Part shown: positions 15,010 to 23,517 of the stretch, piece by piece
How positions within the stretch are numbered: the first letter of the stretch is position 1
Layout of the letters: every line of letters starts with the position of its first letter
Assembly: GCA_023387815.1 (NCBI GenBank)
Contig: JAEWHK010000016.1
Location: 1 to 37,686 of the forward strand
Source: Pseudomonadota bacterium
GTDB taxonomy: Bacteria; Pseudomonadota; Gammaproteobacteria; Burkholderiales; Burkholderiaceae_B
DNA length: 37,686 nt
Reading direction: 5' to 3'
Made by a program: the position numbers and the translations under genes
The notes under the pieces: generated by a model
Databases searched by the model: none
What the model was told of the DNA's origin: nothing
Seen by the model: only the letters and a program-made list of their open reading frames with translations

Positions 15010-15899
15010 GTCAGTTGAATCCCTATCTGGAACCGCCTATCCGCGCGGAGTTTGAAACCCCGTTGTCTTCGCTTGCGCCTGCGGCCAATGCAGACCAGTT
15101 GCGCGAACCGCAAGGCCGACTGCACCAGTTGCTGAATCACGACGGCGTTCGCAAGGCACTGATTCTGGTGGCACTTGCGCTGATCTGGGAAGTGATTGGT
15201 CGCATACAGGACAATGAACTGTTGCTGCCCACGTTTACCGCGACGATAGGCGCGCTATGGGCAGATCTGCTTAACGGAGAACTGCCTGCGCGCATGGTGA
15301 CATCGCTGTCGGTGCTGATTCAGGGCTATGTGCTGGGCGTGTTGCTGGCTTTTTTCCTGACCACATTTGCCATATCCACGCGGCTGGGTCGGGATGTGCT
15401 CTCTACCCTTACGTCCATGTTCAATCCCCTGCCCGCCATTGCGCTTTTACCACTGGCTCTGATGTGGTTTGGTCTGGGGACAGCAAGCCTGCTGTTTGTT
15501 TTGGTTCATTCAGTGATGTGGCCCCTGGCCTTGAATACCTTCTCCGGTTTTCAGAGCGTACCGCCCACACTGCGTATGGCGGGACAGAATTACGGTTTGC
15601 GCGGACTGCGTTTTGTGTGGGCCATTCTGATACCGGCAGCGCTGCCGTCTATTGTGTCCGGGCTCAAGGTGGGCTGGGCGTTTGCCTGGCGCACGCTGAT
15701 TGCTGCAGAGATGGTATTTGGCGCGTCGTCTGGCCAGGGTGGACTGGGCTGGTATGTGTTCCAGCATCGCAATGAACTGGAAACAGCGCAGGTCTTTGCC
15801 GGTCTGGTCATGGTTGTCATTCTGGGCCTGCTGGTAGAGAACCTGGTTTTTCGAACGCTGGAACGGGTCACCGTCCGTCGATGGGGGACGCAACAGTAA
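15006..15899 (+). CDS. ABC transporter permease (SsuC/TauC type)
   Basis: A 297-residue inner-membrane permease with about six membrane segments after a hydrophilic N-terminus of some 50 residues. The EAA-like cytoplasmic loop that docks the ATPase is seen as AGQNYGLRGLRFVWAILIPA followed by ALPSIVSGLKVGW. It is the last gene of the dioxygenase-transporter operon, translationally coupled to the ATPase gene, and is followed by a strong terminator. Substrate is inferred as a sulfonate, taurine or related organosulfur compound. Confidence 0.9.
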   Translation: MSQLNPYLEPPIRAEFETPLSSLAPAANADQLREPQGRLHQLLNHDGVRKALILVALALIWEVIGRIQDNELLLPTFTATIGALWADLLNGELPARMVTSLSVLIQGYVLGVLLAFFLTTFAISTRLGRDVLSTLTSMFNPLPAIALLPLALMWFGLGTASLLFVLVHSVMWPLALNTFSGFQSVPPTLRMAGQNYGLRGLRFVWAILIPAALPSIVSGLKVGWAFAWRTLIAAEMVFGASSGQGGLGWYVFQHRNELETAQVFAGLVMVVILGLLVENLVFRTLERVTVRRWGTQQ

Positions 15900-15992
15900 A
15901 CGGCTCTGTGTCAGACGACAGATGAAATATCACACTTGTGGCAACAAGATCTGCCCGCGCTGATGACATATTGAATATTTGATTTCCCTGTT

Positions 15993-16031
15993 GGGATACC
16001 CGGCATCTGATGCCTGGTATCCCTTTTTTTT
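15993..16031 (+). terminator. Rho-independent terminator of the dioxygenase-ABC operon
   Basis: GGGATACC-C-GGCA / TGCC-T-GGTATCCC forms a 12-bp stem with one mismatch and a five-base loop, followed by eight Ts. It lies about 95 bases after the permease stop. Confidence 0.9.
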
Positions 16032-16049
16032 GCCTTGCAGCTTTCTTTC

Positions 16050-16107
16050 TACGGCCGTTTTCGTACGGCCTATTTTCCTATGGCCGCTTTTCACAACGCC
16101 CTTTTCG
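16050..16107. repeat. Degenerate 14-15-nt tandem repeat
   Basis: Units TACGGCCGTTTTCG, TACGGCCTATTTTCC, TATGGCCGCTTTTC and a weaker fourth (ACAACGCCCTTTTCG) follow one another directly after the ccsB stop on the minus strand. No coding role seen. Confidence 0.6.
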
Positions 16108-16109
16108 GC

Positions 16110-17492
16110 TTACAGCTCACCGTAGGAATGCAGGCCGGACAGGAAGATATTGACGCCCAGGAAGGCGAAGCTGGTGATGACCAGGCCAACCAGCGCCCAG
16201 TACGCGGCAAACGTGCCGCGCATGCCTTTCATCAGGCGCAGGTGCAGCCATGCCGCATAGTTCAGCCAGACAATAAACGCCCAGGTTTCTTTGGGATCCC
16301 ACTGCCAGTAGGTGCCCCAGGCATCAGCTGCCCAGAATGCGCCCAAAATGGTGGCAACGGTAAAGAAGGCGAAGCCAATGGAGATGGAGCGATACATGAT
16401 GTCGTCCAGCACTTCCAGCGGCGGCAGTTTGGCAGCAATGACGCGGCGACCCAGCAGGATGGCGGCGACGATCAGCAGGCTGACCACGAAATAGATGAAC
16501 CAGAAGCCCATATTGTCTTTATCGCGGAAGATAAAGATCTCTGAAACCATGGCGCCGCCGATGACCAGCAGCGGGATCATCGGTTTCCAGGAGGTGGTGG
16601 CCCCATGCTGCTTGACCAGATAGGCAAAACCGACCATGGCTGAGAGTGCGAAGGAGCCGTAGCCGATAAAGTTGGCCGGCACATGCAGTTTCATCCACCA
16701 GCTACGCAGCGCGTTATTCAGCGGAGTAATGACGGCTGCATCGCGCTCAAAGGTGTACCAGAGCAGAAAGATGACCGCAGAAGAGATGACCAGCAGCACA
16801 AAGCCGCCCAGGGCGCGCGTATTGTAGCGTTTTTCATAGTACAGATAAAACAGCGCGGTGATCAGACAGAACAGGACGAAGACTTCGTACAGATTACTGA
16901 CCGGGATATGGCCCATGTCCGGTGCAATCAGGTGGCCCTCGCGCCAGCGTACCAGCAGACCGGTGAAGCCGGCGAAAACACCTGCCCAGGTCAGCGCAGA
17001 ACCCATCCACGCCCCGGTGGTACTGACAAAGCCGATCCAGTAACAGACCGTGGCCATGAAAAACAGGGCACACATCCACAGAATGGCCGATTGTGAGGAC
17101 AGCAGATATTTCAGCAGGAAATTGCTCTCGGCATTCGCGAGCTGCCCGTCATAAAGCCAGAGCGCAAGCCCGGCCGCGATGGCACAGGCAATCATGAGTT
17201 TGCGTGCGGGACGCCAGAGCCAGCCCAGCCATGCAGCCACAAATGACATACCGACAAGAATGGCTTTTTCGTAAACGTCCATGGAGTCGGCGTACTGGAC
17301 AATGGCGTAAGCAGAGCCAGCCAGCAACACAAGCAGGAACAGGATATCGGTCAGGTCCGGCTTGCCGCGCAGTACGCGGCTGTCGCCCGATTCGGAGATG
17401 TTCTTTTCCCAGTCGGAAAGCTGGTCTGAAGTGCTCCAGCTATCGGCACTGGAGGCGGCGTTTCCTGATGCGGTCACAATGGTATTTGACAT
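16110..17492 (-). CDS. ccsB: Cytochrome c biogenesis protein CcsB (CcsA/ResC type)
   Basis: Integral membrane half of the System II cytochrome c synthase, which carries haem across the inner membrane and attaches it to CxxCH motifs. The 460-residue protein has many membrane segments; the tryptophan-rich WWD haem-handling region is seen as WGTYWQWDPKETWAF, with conserved histidines nearby (WLHLRLMKG, and WMKLHVPANFIGYGSF). The first ~50 residues are hydrophilic. It lies 8 bases after resB and works with it as one complex. Naming follows the common betaproteobacterial use (CcsB = ResC); other schemes call this protein CcsA. Confidence 0.92.
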   Translation of the reverse strand: MSNTIVTASGNAASSADSWSTSDQLSDWEKNISESGDSRVLRGKPDLTDILFLLVLLAGSAYAIVQYADSMDVYEKAILVGMSFVAAWLGWLWRPARKLMIACAIAAGLALWLYDGQLANAESNFLLKYLLSSQSAILWMCALFFMATVCYWIGFVSTTGAWMGSALTWAGVFAGFTGLLVRWREGHLIAPDMGHIPVSNLYEVFVLFCLITALFYLYYEKRYNTRALGGFVLLVISSAVIFLLWYTFERDAAVITPLNNALRSWWMKLHVPANFIGYGSFALSAMVGFAYLVKQHGATTSWKPMIPLLVIGGAMVSEIFIFRDKDNMGFWFIYFVVSLLIVAAILLGRRVIAAKLPPLEVLDDIMYRSISIGFAFFTVATILGAFWAADAWGTYWQWDPKETWAFIVWLNYAAWLHLRLMKGMRGTFAAYWALVGLVITSFAFLGVNIFLSGLHSYGEL

Positions 17493-17500
17493 AAATGCCC

Positions 17501-19627
17501 CTAGGCTTTTTCGTTGCCGATAAAGTGATGACGGAAACGCTCGAATTCACGATTGAAATCAAGCGTACGTTTTTGCGATGTCATGGCCGCCATCATACGG
17601 CTGTCCTGGTCGCCCTCGCCCGGTTTGACCCAGATCCAGATACGGCGATCACGAATGTAAAACATGGAGAAAACCCCCAATATGAGCAGGATAGACCCGC
17701 CATACACCAACAGTTTACCCGGGGATCGCGTTGCCTGCAGGACGGTGGCCTGAATATGCTGAAAGGTTTTCAGCTGAAAATACATGGGAGCCGGGTAATT
17801 TGTCAGGTCCGAGACCGCACGTAGCGACTGATCGAACCAGCGGGCCTGGGCCTCGGCATCGGGACCGCCAAACACAATTGGCGCCTGTCCGGCCTGCTCA
17901 CGCACCAGATTGCGCAATTCAATCGCTGAGAAAAGCAGGTATTCGCGCAGAATCTTTTTCATGGGCTCGCGCAGTTCGGCCGGCACGCGGTCTTTTTCGG
18001 GCACGCCATCACCCTCCACGTACTTGTCTATGCCGATAAAGCCGTCAGCAGCAAATACGCTGAGCGCGCGTTCGGCCAGCTGGACAATCACCGATTTATC
18101 GATACGATTGTCCTGGTTCTTTTCTGCATAGGCTTCTGCGGCCTTGCGCCGCATGGCCGGATCGTTGAACGCCCTGCGCATGGCCAGGAATTCGTTCGGC
18201 GTACTCTTGCTATCGGACGGAATACGTACATAACGGAACATGGTGTCGCCCGGCAACTGCATACCCACCAGGAAGACCGGCGCGCCCTCAAGCATGACCG
18301 GCAGCATGTAATTGTTGAATTTGATGGACTGGTTGCGGTCATCGGTCAGCGTATAGGACACGCTGGGGCCGATATTGTGCAGTTTCTTGTCCTGTTTGCC
18401 TGCCGCGCTGCCTGTTACCGCCAGAATGTCTTCCTGGAAGGTCTTGGGTTTGGCTGCGCCGGGCGTCGGGCCGCTCAGATCTTCTACGTTAATGGGCTTG
18501 AAGTCGTCGAAGGTGACGGTGTAGTGTCTGGACTGCCCGTTCAGGTTGGCAGTGACTTCTGCCTGCTCGCCGACGGCTCCGGCCACTTCAATTGGCTCGC
18601 TCTGGGATCCTGACAGCGGATAGCCGGTCAGGGCCAGTTTGGAACCGCCATCATGAAAACTGGACTGGTACAGGGTGATGCCATGCGTCTGATAAGGATG
18701 GTTGACCTCAATGGTCTCATTTGAGACCTTGCCGGTTTCCTTATCGGTAATGGTCACCTCGCTGGCAAAGCGCTTGGGCATGCCATTGCTCTGATAATAC
18801 TCAATGATGAATTTATTGAGTTTGATATCAACCGGCAGCATCTGCAGGTATTGGCCGCCGCTGAGCGCGATGATGCCGGTATTGGAGGTGCTGCCTTCGG
18901 CAATGGAGACGTTGCCCCGGAAGCTGGGATTGCCGGTGGAGAAACGCGAGCTAGGCGGTACGTCAGAGACAAACCTGGCAGAATCGGGGATGGGCTGCTT
19001 GCCACCCAGCCAGATCTGCAGGCGGTTGGGCAGTTCACTGTCCAGAAGTCCGCCCACACAGACGATGACGATGGCCAGGTGGGCAAAAACGTAACCCAAG
19101 CGGTTGACGGTGCCTTTTTTGGCGGCCAGCAGAGTGCCCATATCGTCGTGCTTCTCGCGCACCGCGTAGCCTTCTTTTTTGAGCCAGGCGCGGGCGTGAT
19201 CCACGGTGGCAGCGGATGTGTGACCCGTGCTATGCAGGTCTATGCGGTGGGGAAACGCGCGCAGACTGCCTTCCCGGATGTATTCGCGGAAGGAGCGCAT
19301 GTCCTTGAGCATTTTGGGGGCATTGCGGATGACACAGATGGACGTGGAGACTACCAGAAAGGCCATAATGGCCAGAAACCACCAAGTATTGTAGATTTGT
19401 GCCACGCCGAATTTGCTGAACACGGCATACCAGTACATGCCGAATTTGTCGGTGTAGAAAAGATCTGGCTGGCTTTGCTGCAGAACCGTTCCGATAATGC
19501 TGGCAATGCAGATGAACATGAGCAGGCTCACTGCAAAACGCATGGAACCCAGCAGTTCGAAGAGCTGGGTGCCCCAGGCTCTGGTATTGGGACGAGATAC
19601 TGAATTTGTCATAAGAAAAAGGGGCAC
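17501..19627 (-). CDS. resB: Cytochrome c biogenesis protein ResB
   Basis: Partner of CcsB in System II cytochrome c maturation; holds the apocytochrome and its cysteines at the outer face of the membrane. The protein has membrane segments near residues 25-45, 80-100 and 180-200, a large periplasmic ResB domain, and a final membrane segment (LLVYGGSILLILGVFSMFYI) before a cytoplasmic tail. The family start SMRFAVSLLMFICIASIIGT is clear. I keep the GTG at 19627 because AAGGGG lies 11 bases ahead; the ATG at 19612 (5 codons later) has no Shine-Dalgarno. That ribosome site is inside a hairpin (19621-19644). At 708 residues it is long for the family but usual for betaproteobacteria. Confidence 0.93.
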   Translation of the reverse strand: MPLFLMTNSVSRPNTRAWGTQLFELLGSMRFAVSLLMFICIASIIGTVLQQSQPDLFYTDKFGMYWYAVFSKFGVAQIYNTWWFLAIMAFLVVSTSICVIRNAPKMLKDMRSFREYIREGSLRAFPHRIDLHSTGHTSAATVDHARAWLKKEGYAVREKHDDMGTLLAAKKGTVNRLGYVFAHLAIVIVCVGGLLDSELPNRLQIWLGGKQPIPDSARFVSDVPPSSRFSTGNPSFRGNVSIAEGSTSNTGIIALSGGQYLQMLPVDIKLNKFIIEYYQSNGMPKRFASEVTITDKETGKVSNETIEVNHPYQTHGITLYQSSFHDGGSKLALTGYPLSGSQSEPIEVAGAVGEQAEVTANLNGQSRHYTVTFDDFKPINVEDLSGPTPGAAKPKTFQEDILAVTGSAAGKQDKKLHNIGPSVSYTLTDDRNQSIKFNNYMLPVMLEGAPVFLVGMQLPGDTMFRYVRIPSDSKSTPNEFLAMRRAFNDPAMRRKAAEAYAEKNQDNRIDKSVIVQLAERALSVFAADGFIGIDKYVEGDGVPEKDRVPAELREPMKKILREYLLFSAIELRNLVREQAGQAPIVFGGPDAEAQARWFDQSLRAVSDLTNYPAPMYFQLKTFQHIQATVLQATRSPGKLLVYGGSILLILGVFSMFYIRDRRIWIWVKPGEGDQDSRMMAAMTSQKRTLDFNREFERFRHHFIGNEKA

Positions 19628-19644
19628 ACAGTGTGTTACCCCTT
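19621..19644 (-). promoter_or_regulatory. Hairpin over the resB ribosome-binding site, possibly an attenuator
   Basis: On the minus strand AAGGGG-TAACACAC-TGTGTG-CCCC folds into a stem that buries the Shine-Dalgarno GGGG and the GTG start, and TTTTT follows it. It could act as a terminator for the upstream cytochrome c4 gene, as a translation block for resB, or both. Confidence 0.45.
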
Positions 19645-19742
19645 CTTTGACCGGCTGTTATGGAAAAGTTCCCGCGGTCCGGCCAGAAAATGTTGGCGTC
19701 GGCAGCCCGAATTGGTGTCTGCCGGGGCGCTGCTGCGGGGAA

Positions 19743-20459
19743 TCAGCGAATACCGGCGGCGTAATCCGCCACGGCCTGGATATCGGCCTTGTTCATACGA
19801 TTGGCGATTTTGCCCATCATGTTTTCAGCGCCACCTTTGGTGCGATAGCCATCGGCAAAGGCGTGAAGCTGGGCTTCCAGGTATTCGGGGTGCTGTCCGG
19901 ACAGACGCGGGAACGAGGCAGGGATGCCCTGACCGGTTGCGCCGTGACAGGAGGCACAGGCAGGCACGCTACGCTCGGGGATACCGGCACGCCAGATTTG
20001 ACGACCACGGTTGACCACGGCAAGGTTGTCACCCTGTTTGGCCTTGGCCGGTTGTGTGAGCTGCTGTTTGCTGAGGAAGACAGAGATGTTCTGCATGTCT
20101 TCGGCTGTCATTTTTGCCACGATGGGCGCCATGGCTGTGGGCTTGCCATCAGCCGTGCCGCGAATGAGCTTGTCTGCAGGTGCCTGGAAGTGTTCAAGCT
20201 GCGCCTTAAGATATTCGTGAGGCAGTCCGGCAAGATTCGGATACATGGCGACACCACTGTTACCGTTGGCGCCATGACAGGCCACACAGGCCAGGATGCC
20301 ACGGGACATATCGCCTTTGGTGTACAGTGCCGCACCTTTTTCGGCGTCAGGAGCGGCAGTTTTCCCGGCGGCTGCATCTGCGCCAGACGCTACCGAACCG
20401 AAGGCCATACCAGCCAAAACGCTGCCGGTTACCAGAATCTTTGTTAAAACTCGCTTCAT
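19743..20459 (-). CDS. Cytochrome c4 (di-haem c-type cytochrome)
   Basis: A 238-residue periplasmic electron carrier, expected to pass electrons from the bc1 complex to terminal oxidases. It has a Sec signal (MKRVLTKILVTGSVLAGMAF, AxA-type site near residue 29) and two class I haem domains, with CVACHGANG and CASCHGATG binding motifs and methionine ligands in the M-x-P-N and following stretches (YPNLAG; FPRLSG). The ATG at 20459 has a GAGGA ribosome site; the open frame upstream to 20576 is rejected because it adds a non-signal leader overlapping the divergent engB promoter area. Being next to resB-ccsB fits, since those attach its haems. Confidence 0.93.
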   Translation of the reverse strand: MKRVLTKILVTGSVLAGMAFGSVASGADAAAGKTAAPDAEKGAALYTKGDMSRGILACVACHGANGNSGVAMYPNLAGLPHEYLKAQLEHFQAPADKLIRGTADGKPTAMAPIVAKMTAEDMQNISVFLSKQQLTQPAKAKQGDNLAVVNRGRQIWRAGIPERSVPACASCHGATGQGIPASFPRLSGQHPEYLEAQLHAFADGYRTKGGAENMMGKIANRMNKADIQAVADYAAGIR

Positions 20460-20618
20460 GAATATCCTCTGTGATCCGCTGGATCTGGGGCGTACTTGTG
20501 CAGCCACGGCCCGTATTTTAAAAGATAAAATGCTCCCAGACACGGAAGTATAAACCTCAAACGTGAATTTAGGCATTTTTTATGCCTGGCAATTATACAA
20601 TAGAGGACGAATCTTTTT

Positions 20619-21257
20619 TTGCCGGAACCCTTTGTGTCAATATTACATCGCGCCTCGTTTTTCACGTCAGCCGCCCGACTTGACCAGCTGCCGCCGCCTG
20701 GTGCGCCGGAAGTCTGTTTCGTTGGACGCTCCAACGCCGGCAAGTCGTCAGCCATTAATGTATTGACCAACCAGAAGCGTCTGGCGTTTTCGAGCAAGAC
20801 GCCCGGCCGCACGCGACTGATCAATCTTTTCGGCATTCCCGACCCGCTGGACCCGGAGCAGCCGCTGGGTTTTCTGACCGATTTGCCGGGTTACGGCTAC
20901 GCTTCTGTGGCCCGGGATGCCCGCGAAGAGTGGGCCGAAGTGCTGGGTGCCTACCTGCGTCAGCGCACATCGCTGGCAGGTGTGGTGCTGCTGATCGATA
21001 TTCGCCGTGGCGTGACCGATCTGGACCGGCGTCTGGCCAACTGGATCGCGCCTTCGGGCAAGCCGGTGCTGGCGCTGCTGACCAAGGCGGACAAGCTACC
21101 CTACGGTCAGCGCATCAAGGCGGTTTTCGCGGTGAAAAAGGAACTGGCCGATATCGGTGCGCTGAATGCCGTGCCGTTTTCCGCCACCCAGCGCATCGGG
21201 CTGGAAGAAGCCGATCAGAGCATCGTCAACTGGATTTCACCCCAGGTTGTGCCCTGA
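20619..21257 (+). CDS. engB: Ribosome-biogenesis GTPase EngB (YsxC/YihA)
   Basis: Essential-type GTPase that acts in 50S subunit assembly. The 212 residues show G1 GRSNAGKSS (36-44), the T of G2 in SSKTPGRTR, G3 DLPGYG, G4 LTKADKL and a G5-like FSATQ. The start is probably the TTG at 20619, because AGAGGA (20602-20607) lies 11 bases ahead; the GTG at 20634, five codons further, is 26 bases away from it. It is divergent from cytochrome c4 and upstream of hemB. Confidence 0.94.
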   Translation: MPEPFVSILHRASFFTSAARLDQLPPPGAPEVCFVGRSNAGKSSAINVLTNQKRLAFSSKTPGRTRLINLFGIPDPLDPEQPLGFLTDLPGYGYASVARDAREEWAEVLGAYLRQRTSLAGVVLLIDIRRGVTDLDRRLANWIAPSGKPVLALLTKADKLPYGQRIKAVFAVKKELADIGALNAVPFSATQRIGLEEADQSIVNWISPQVVP

Positions 21258-21279
21258 CGACGCCAGCTGCCTTTTCTTT

Positions 21280-21378
21280 GCTTTAACACTGCTTTAACAC
21301 TGCTTTAACACTGCATTAGCACTGCATTTCATCTGCAATATCAATGCATTTCTTCTGCATTACCTCTGCATTACGGAT
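21280..21378. repeat. Nine-unit 11-nt tandem array between engB and hemB
   Basis: Nine consecutive 11-base units, all starting GC and all ending T, run without a slip: three identical GCTTTAACACT, then GCATTAGCACT, GCATTTCATCT, GCAATATCAAT, GCATTTCTTCT, GCATTACCTCT and GCATTACGGAT. The array stops 6 bases before the hemB ATG, so it forms the hemB leader. A weak tenth unit may precede it (21269-21279). The period is close to one helical turn. Confidence 0.9.
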
Positions 21379-21384
21379 ACCATC

Positions 21385-22398
21385 ATGAGCTCAATTATTA
21401 CCGCCGATTTTCCTGCATCCCGCCCCCGTCGCAATCGTCGCGACGATTTCTCGCGCAGGCTGGTCCAGGAAAATGTGCTTACCGTCAACGATCTGATTTA
21501 CCCGGTCTTTCTGAAAGAAGGCAAAGGGGTCACGGAAGCTGTAGCCTCTATGCCGGGCGTGCATCGATACAGCCTCGATACGATCCTGCCCGTGGCCGAA
21601 ACCTGTGTGTCTCTGGGTATTCCTGTCATGGCACTGTTTCCGTCCATTGATCCTGAGATCAAAACGCCTGACGGCATTGCCGCAACGCACGAAGATGGTC
21701 TTATTCCACGCACCGTTGCCCTGCTGAAGAAAGAGTTTCCGGAACTGGGCATTCTGTGCGATGTGGCGCTGGACCCCTATACCAGCCATGGCCAGGATGG
21801 CGTGCTGGACGAGAACGGCTATGTTCTGAACGACGAAACCACCGAGATTCTGCTGAAACAGGCGCTGGTGCAGGCGCACGCGGGTGCTGACTATGTGGCG
21901 CCCAGCGACATGATGGACGGCCGTATCGGCGCTATCCGCCAGGCGCTGGAGCAGGAGAAGCTGATCTATACGCGGATTATGGCGTATTCCGCCAAGTACG
22001 CCAGTGCCTTCTACGGACCGTTCCGTGACGCCGTAGGATCGGCCAGCAACCTGGGCAAGTCCAATAAATTGACCTATCAGATGGATCCGGCCAATCGCAA
22101 TGAGGCGTTGCGCGAAATCGCTGCTGATATTCGCGAAGGTGCGGATATGGTGATGGTGAAACCGGGCATGCCGTATCTGGATATCGTCAGGGATGTGAAA
22201 GAGACGTTCCGCGTGCCCACTTACGCCTATCAGGTTAGTGGCGAGTACGCCATGATCAAGGCGGCCGCACAGAACGGCTGGCTGGACCATGACAAGGTGA
22301 TGATGGAATCGCTGATGTGCTTCAAACGTGCCGGCGCAGACGGTATTTTGACGTACTTTTCAATTGAAGCGGCAAAGATTCTGACCGGCCGTCAATAG
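21385..22398 (+). CDS. hemB: Delta-aminolevulinic acid dehydratase (porphobilinogen synthase)
   Basis: Condenses two 5-aminolevulinate molecules to porphobilinogen in haem synthesis. The 337-residue protein carries both active-site lysines, Lys204 in MAYSAKYASAFYGPFRDA and Lys259 in MVMVKPGMPYLDIV. The zinc-cysteine loop of many homologues is replaced by DVALDPYTSHGQDG, so this should be a Mg-dependent, catalytic-zinc-free type. The Shine-Dalgarno is poor (CGGA) and the ATG follows directly on the 11-nt array. Its haem product feeds the nearby cytochrome genes, but it is transcribed away from them. Confidence 0.96.
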   Translation: MSSIITADFPASRPRRNRRDDFSRRLVQENVLTVNDLIYPVFLKEGKGVTEAVASMPGVHRYSLDTILPVAETCVSLGIPVMALFPSIDPEIKTPDGIAATHEDGLIPRTVALLKKEFPELGILCDVALDPYTSHGQDGVLDENGYVLNDETTEILLKQALVQAHAGADYVAPSDMMDGRIGAIRQALEQEKLIYTRIMAYSAKYASAFYGPFRDAVGSASNLGKSNKLTYQMDPANRNEALREIAADIREGADMVMVKPGMPYLDIVRDVKETFRVPTYAYQVSGEYAMIKAAAQNGWLDHDKVMMESLMCFKRAGADGILTYFSIEAAKILTGRQ

Positions 22399-22412
22399 GC
22401 ACTGGAGACGCG

Positions 22413-22508
22413 GCCCCGGGAGTGGCACGCCCGGGGGCGTCGCTTGCAGAGTGCCTATAAGTTTATTGCCGGGCTCTGGCTAGCTAAAGGCCCTCCCAAG
22501 GGGGGCCT
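22413..22508. terminator. GC-rich hairpins between hemB and galU
   Basis: Two stems lie between the converging genes: GCCCCGGG / CCCGGGGGC (22413-22438, one bulge) and AGGCCCTCC / GGGGGGCCT (22488-22508, loop CAA). Neither has a T-run on the plus strand, so they are weak terminator candidates; the second is followed by TTTA on the galU strand. The rest of the 230-base gap shows nothing. Confidence 0.4.
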
Positions 22509-22628
22509 GCATAGCGAATGTGGCCTGCTGTGACTTGCCTACGAATTGGCGATGGTCTGCCTGCGACCTGACGTCACGGACGTCAATGACGCCCGATATG
22601 ACAAGTGAAAACCTACAGAGCCCGAAAC

Positions 22629-23465
22629 TTAAAGCTTGAAGCCGTGGTACTTCTGACCCAGGGCCACGGTCGCGGCAAAGAAGCCGGCCTTGCTGCCGCA
22701 GTCGTAGCGCACGCCATCGTAGGCGAAGCCAAATACATTGCGGCTTTTGAGCAGGGCTGCGATGCCATCGGTGAGCTGGATTTCGCCACCGGCGCCCTTG
22801 CCGATATGGCGCAGGCATTCAAAAATTTCCGGTTCCAAAATATAGCGGCCCACGACGGCCTTGTCTGAAGGCGCATCGGCGGGCTTGGGTTTTTCCACAA
22901 TGCTGGATACCTGGATGGTGTTGGATGAGACCGATTTTCCGGCAATAATGCCGTATTTGCTGGCATCTTCGCGGTTTATGGTCTGAATCCCCAGAACGCT
23001 ACCGTTGTTGGCATGCGCAGCCTGAATGAGTTGCTGAGTCACGGCCACGTCGGCATCGATCAGATCATCGGCCAGCAACACGGCGAAAGGCTCATTGCCC
23101 ACTACCGGTTCCGCGCAAAGCACCGCATGACCCAGGCCCAGGGGCGCAGGCTGACGAATGTAGATACAGTTCACGTTGGAAGGAATAACCTGGCGCACCT
23201 GCTCCAGCATTTCCTGTTTGCCTTTTTCTTCCAGTTCTGACTCCAGCTCGGGCATGGAGTCAAAGTGGTCTTCGATAGCCCGTTTGTGACGACCCGTGAT
23301 AAAAATCAGATCTGTAATACCTGCCTTGACTGCTTCTTCTACTGCGTATTGAATCAGCGGCTTGTCTACCACTGGCAGCATTTCTTTGGGCATGGCCTTG
23401 GTGGCCGGCAAAAAACGAGTACCCAGACCTGCGACAGGAAAGACAGCTTTACGGATCGGATTCAT
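22629..23465 (-). CDS. galU: UTP-glucose-1-phosphate uridylyltransferase
   Basis: Makes UDP-glucose from UTP and glucose 1-phosphate for polysaccharide and lipopolysaccharide synthesis. The 278-residue protein starts MNPIRKAVFPVAGLGTRFLP with the nucleotide-binding glycine motif and KEMLPVVDKPLIQYAVEEA, followed by FITGRHKRAIEDHFD and the VLLADDLID metal site. The ATG at 23465 is chosen over a GTG two codons upstream because TGAGG lies at good distance. It is adjacent to and co-directional with rfbC (52 bases), so a small sugar-nucleotide operon is likely. Confidence 0.95.
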   Translation of the reverse strand: MNPIRKAVFPVAGLGTRFLPATKAMPKEMLPVVDKPLIQYAVEEAVKAGITDLIFITGRHKRAIEDHFDSMPELESELEEKGKQEMLEQVRQVIPSNVNCIYIRQPAPLGLGHAVLCAEPVVGNEPFAVLLADDLIDADVAVTQQLIQAAHANNGSVLGIQTINREDASKYGIIAGKSVSSNTIQVSSIVEKPKPADAPSDKAVVGRYILEPEIFECLRHIGKGAGGEIQLTDGIAALLKSRNVFGFAYDGVRYDCGSKAGFFAATVALGQKYHGFKL

Positions 23466-23517
23466 GTACACCTCATAAATATTTGGGATGGTCTATTTTA
23501 TGACAATGAGACTGGCC

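Noticed and set aside
20460..20576. 39-codon extension of cytochrome c4
   Set aside because: Would bury the signal peptide; a good ribosome site points to ATG 20459.
21280..21378. CRISPR array
   Set aside because: Units are 11 nt and contiguous, with no spacers and no cas genes.
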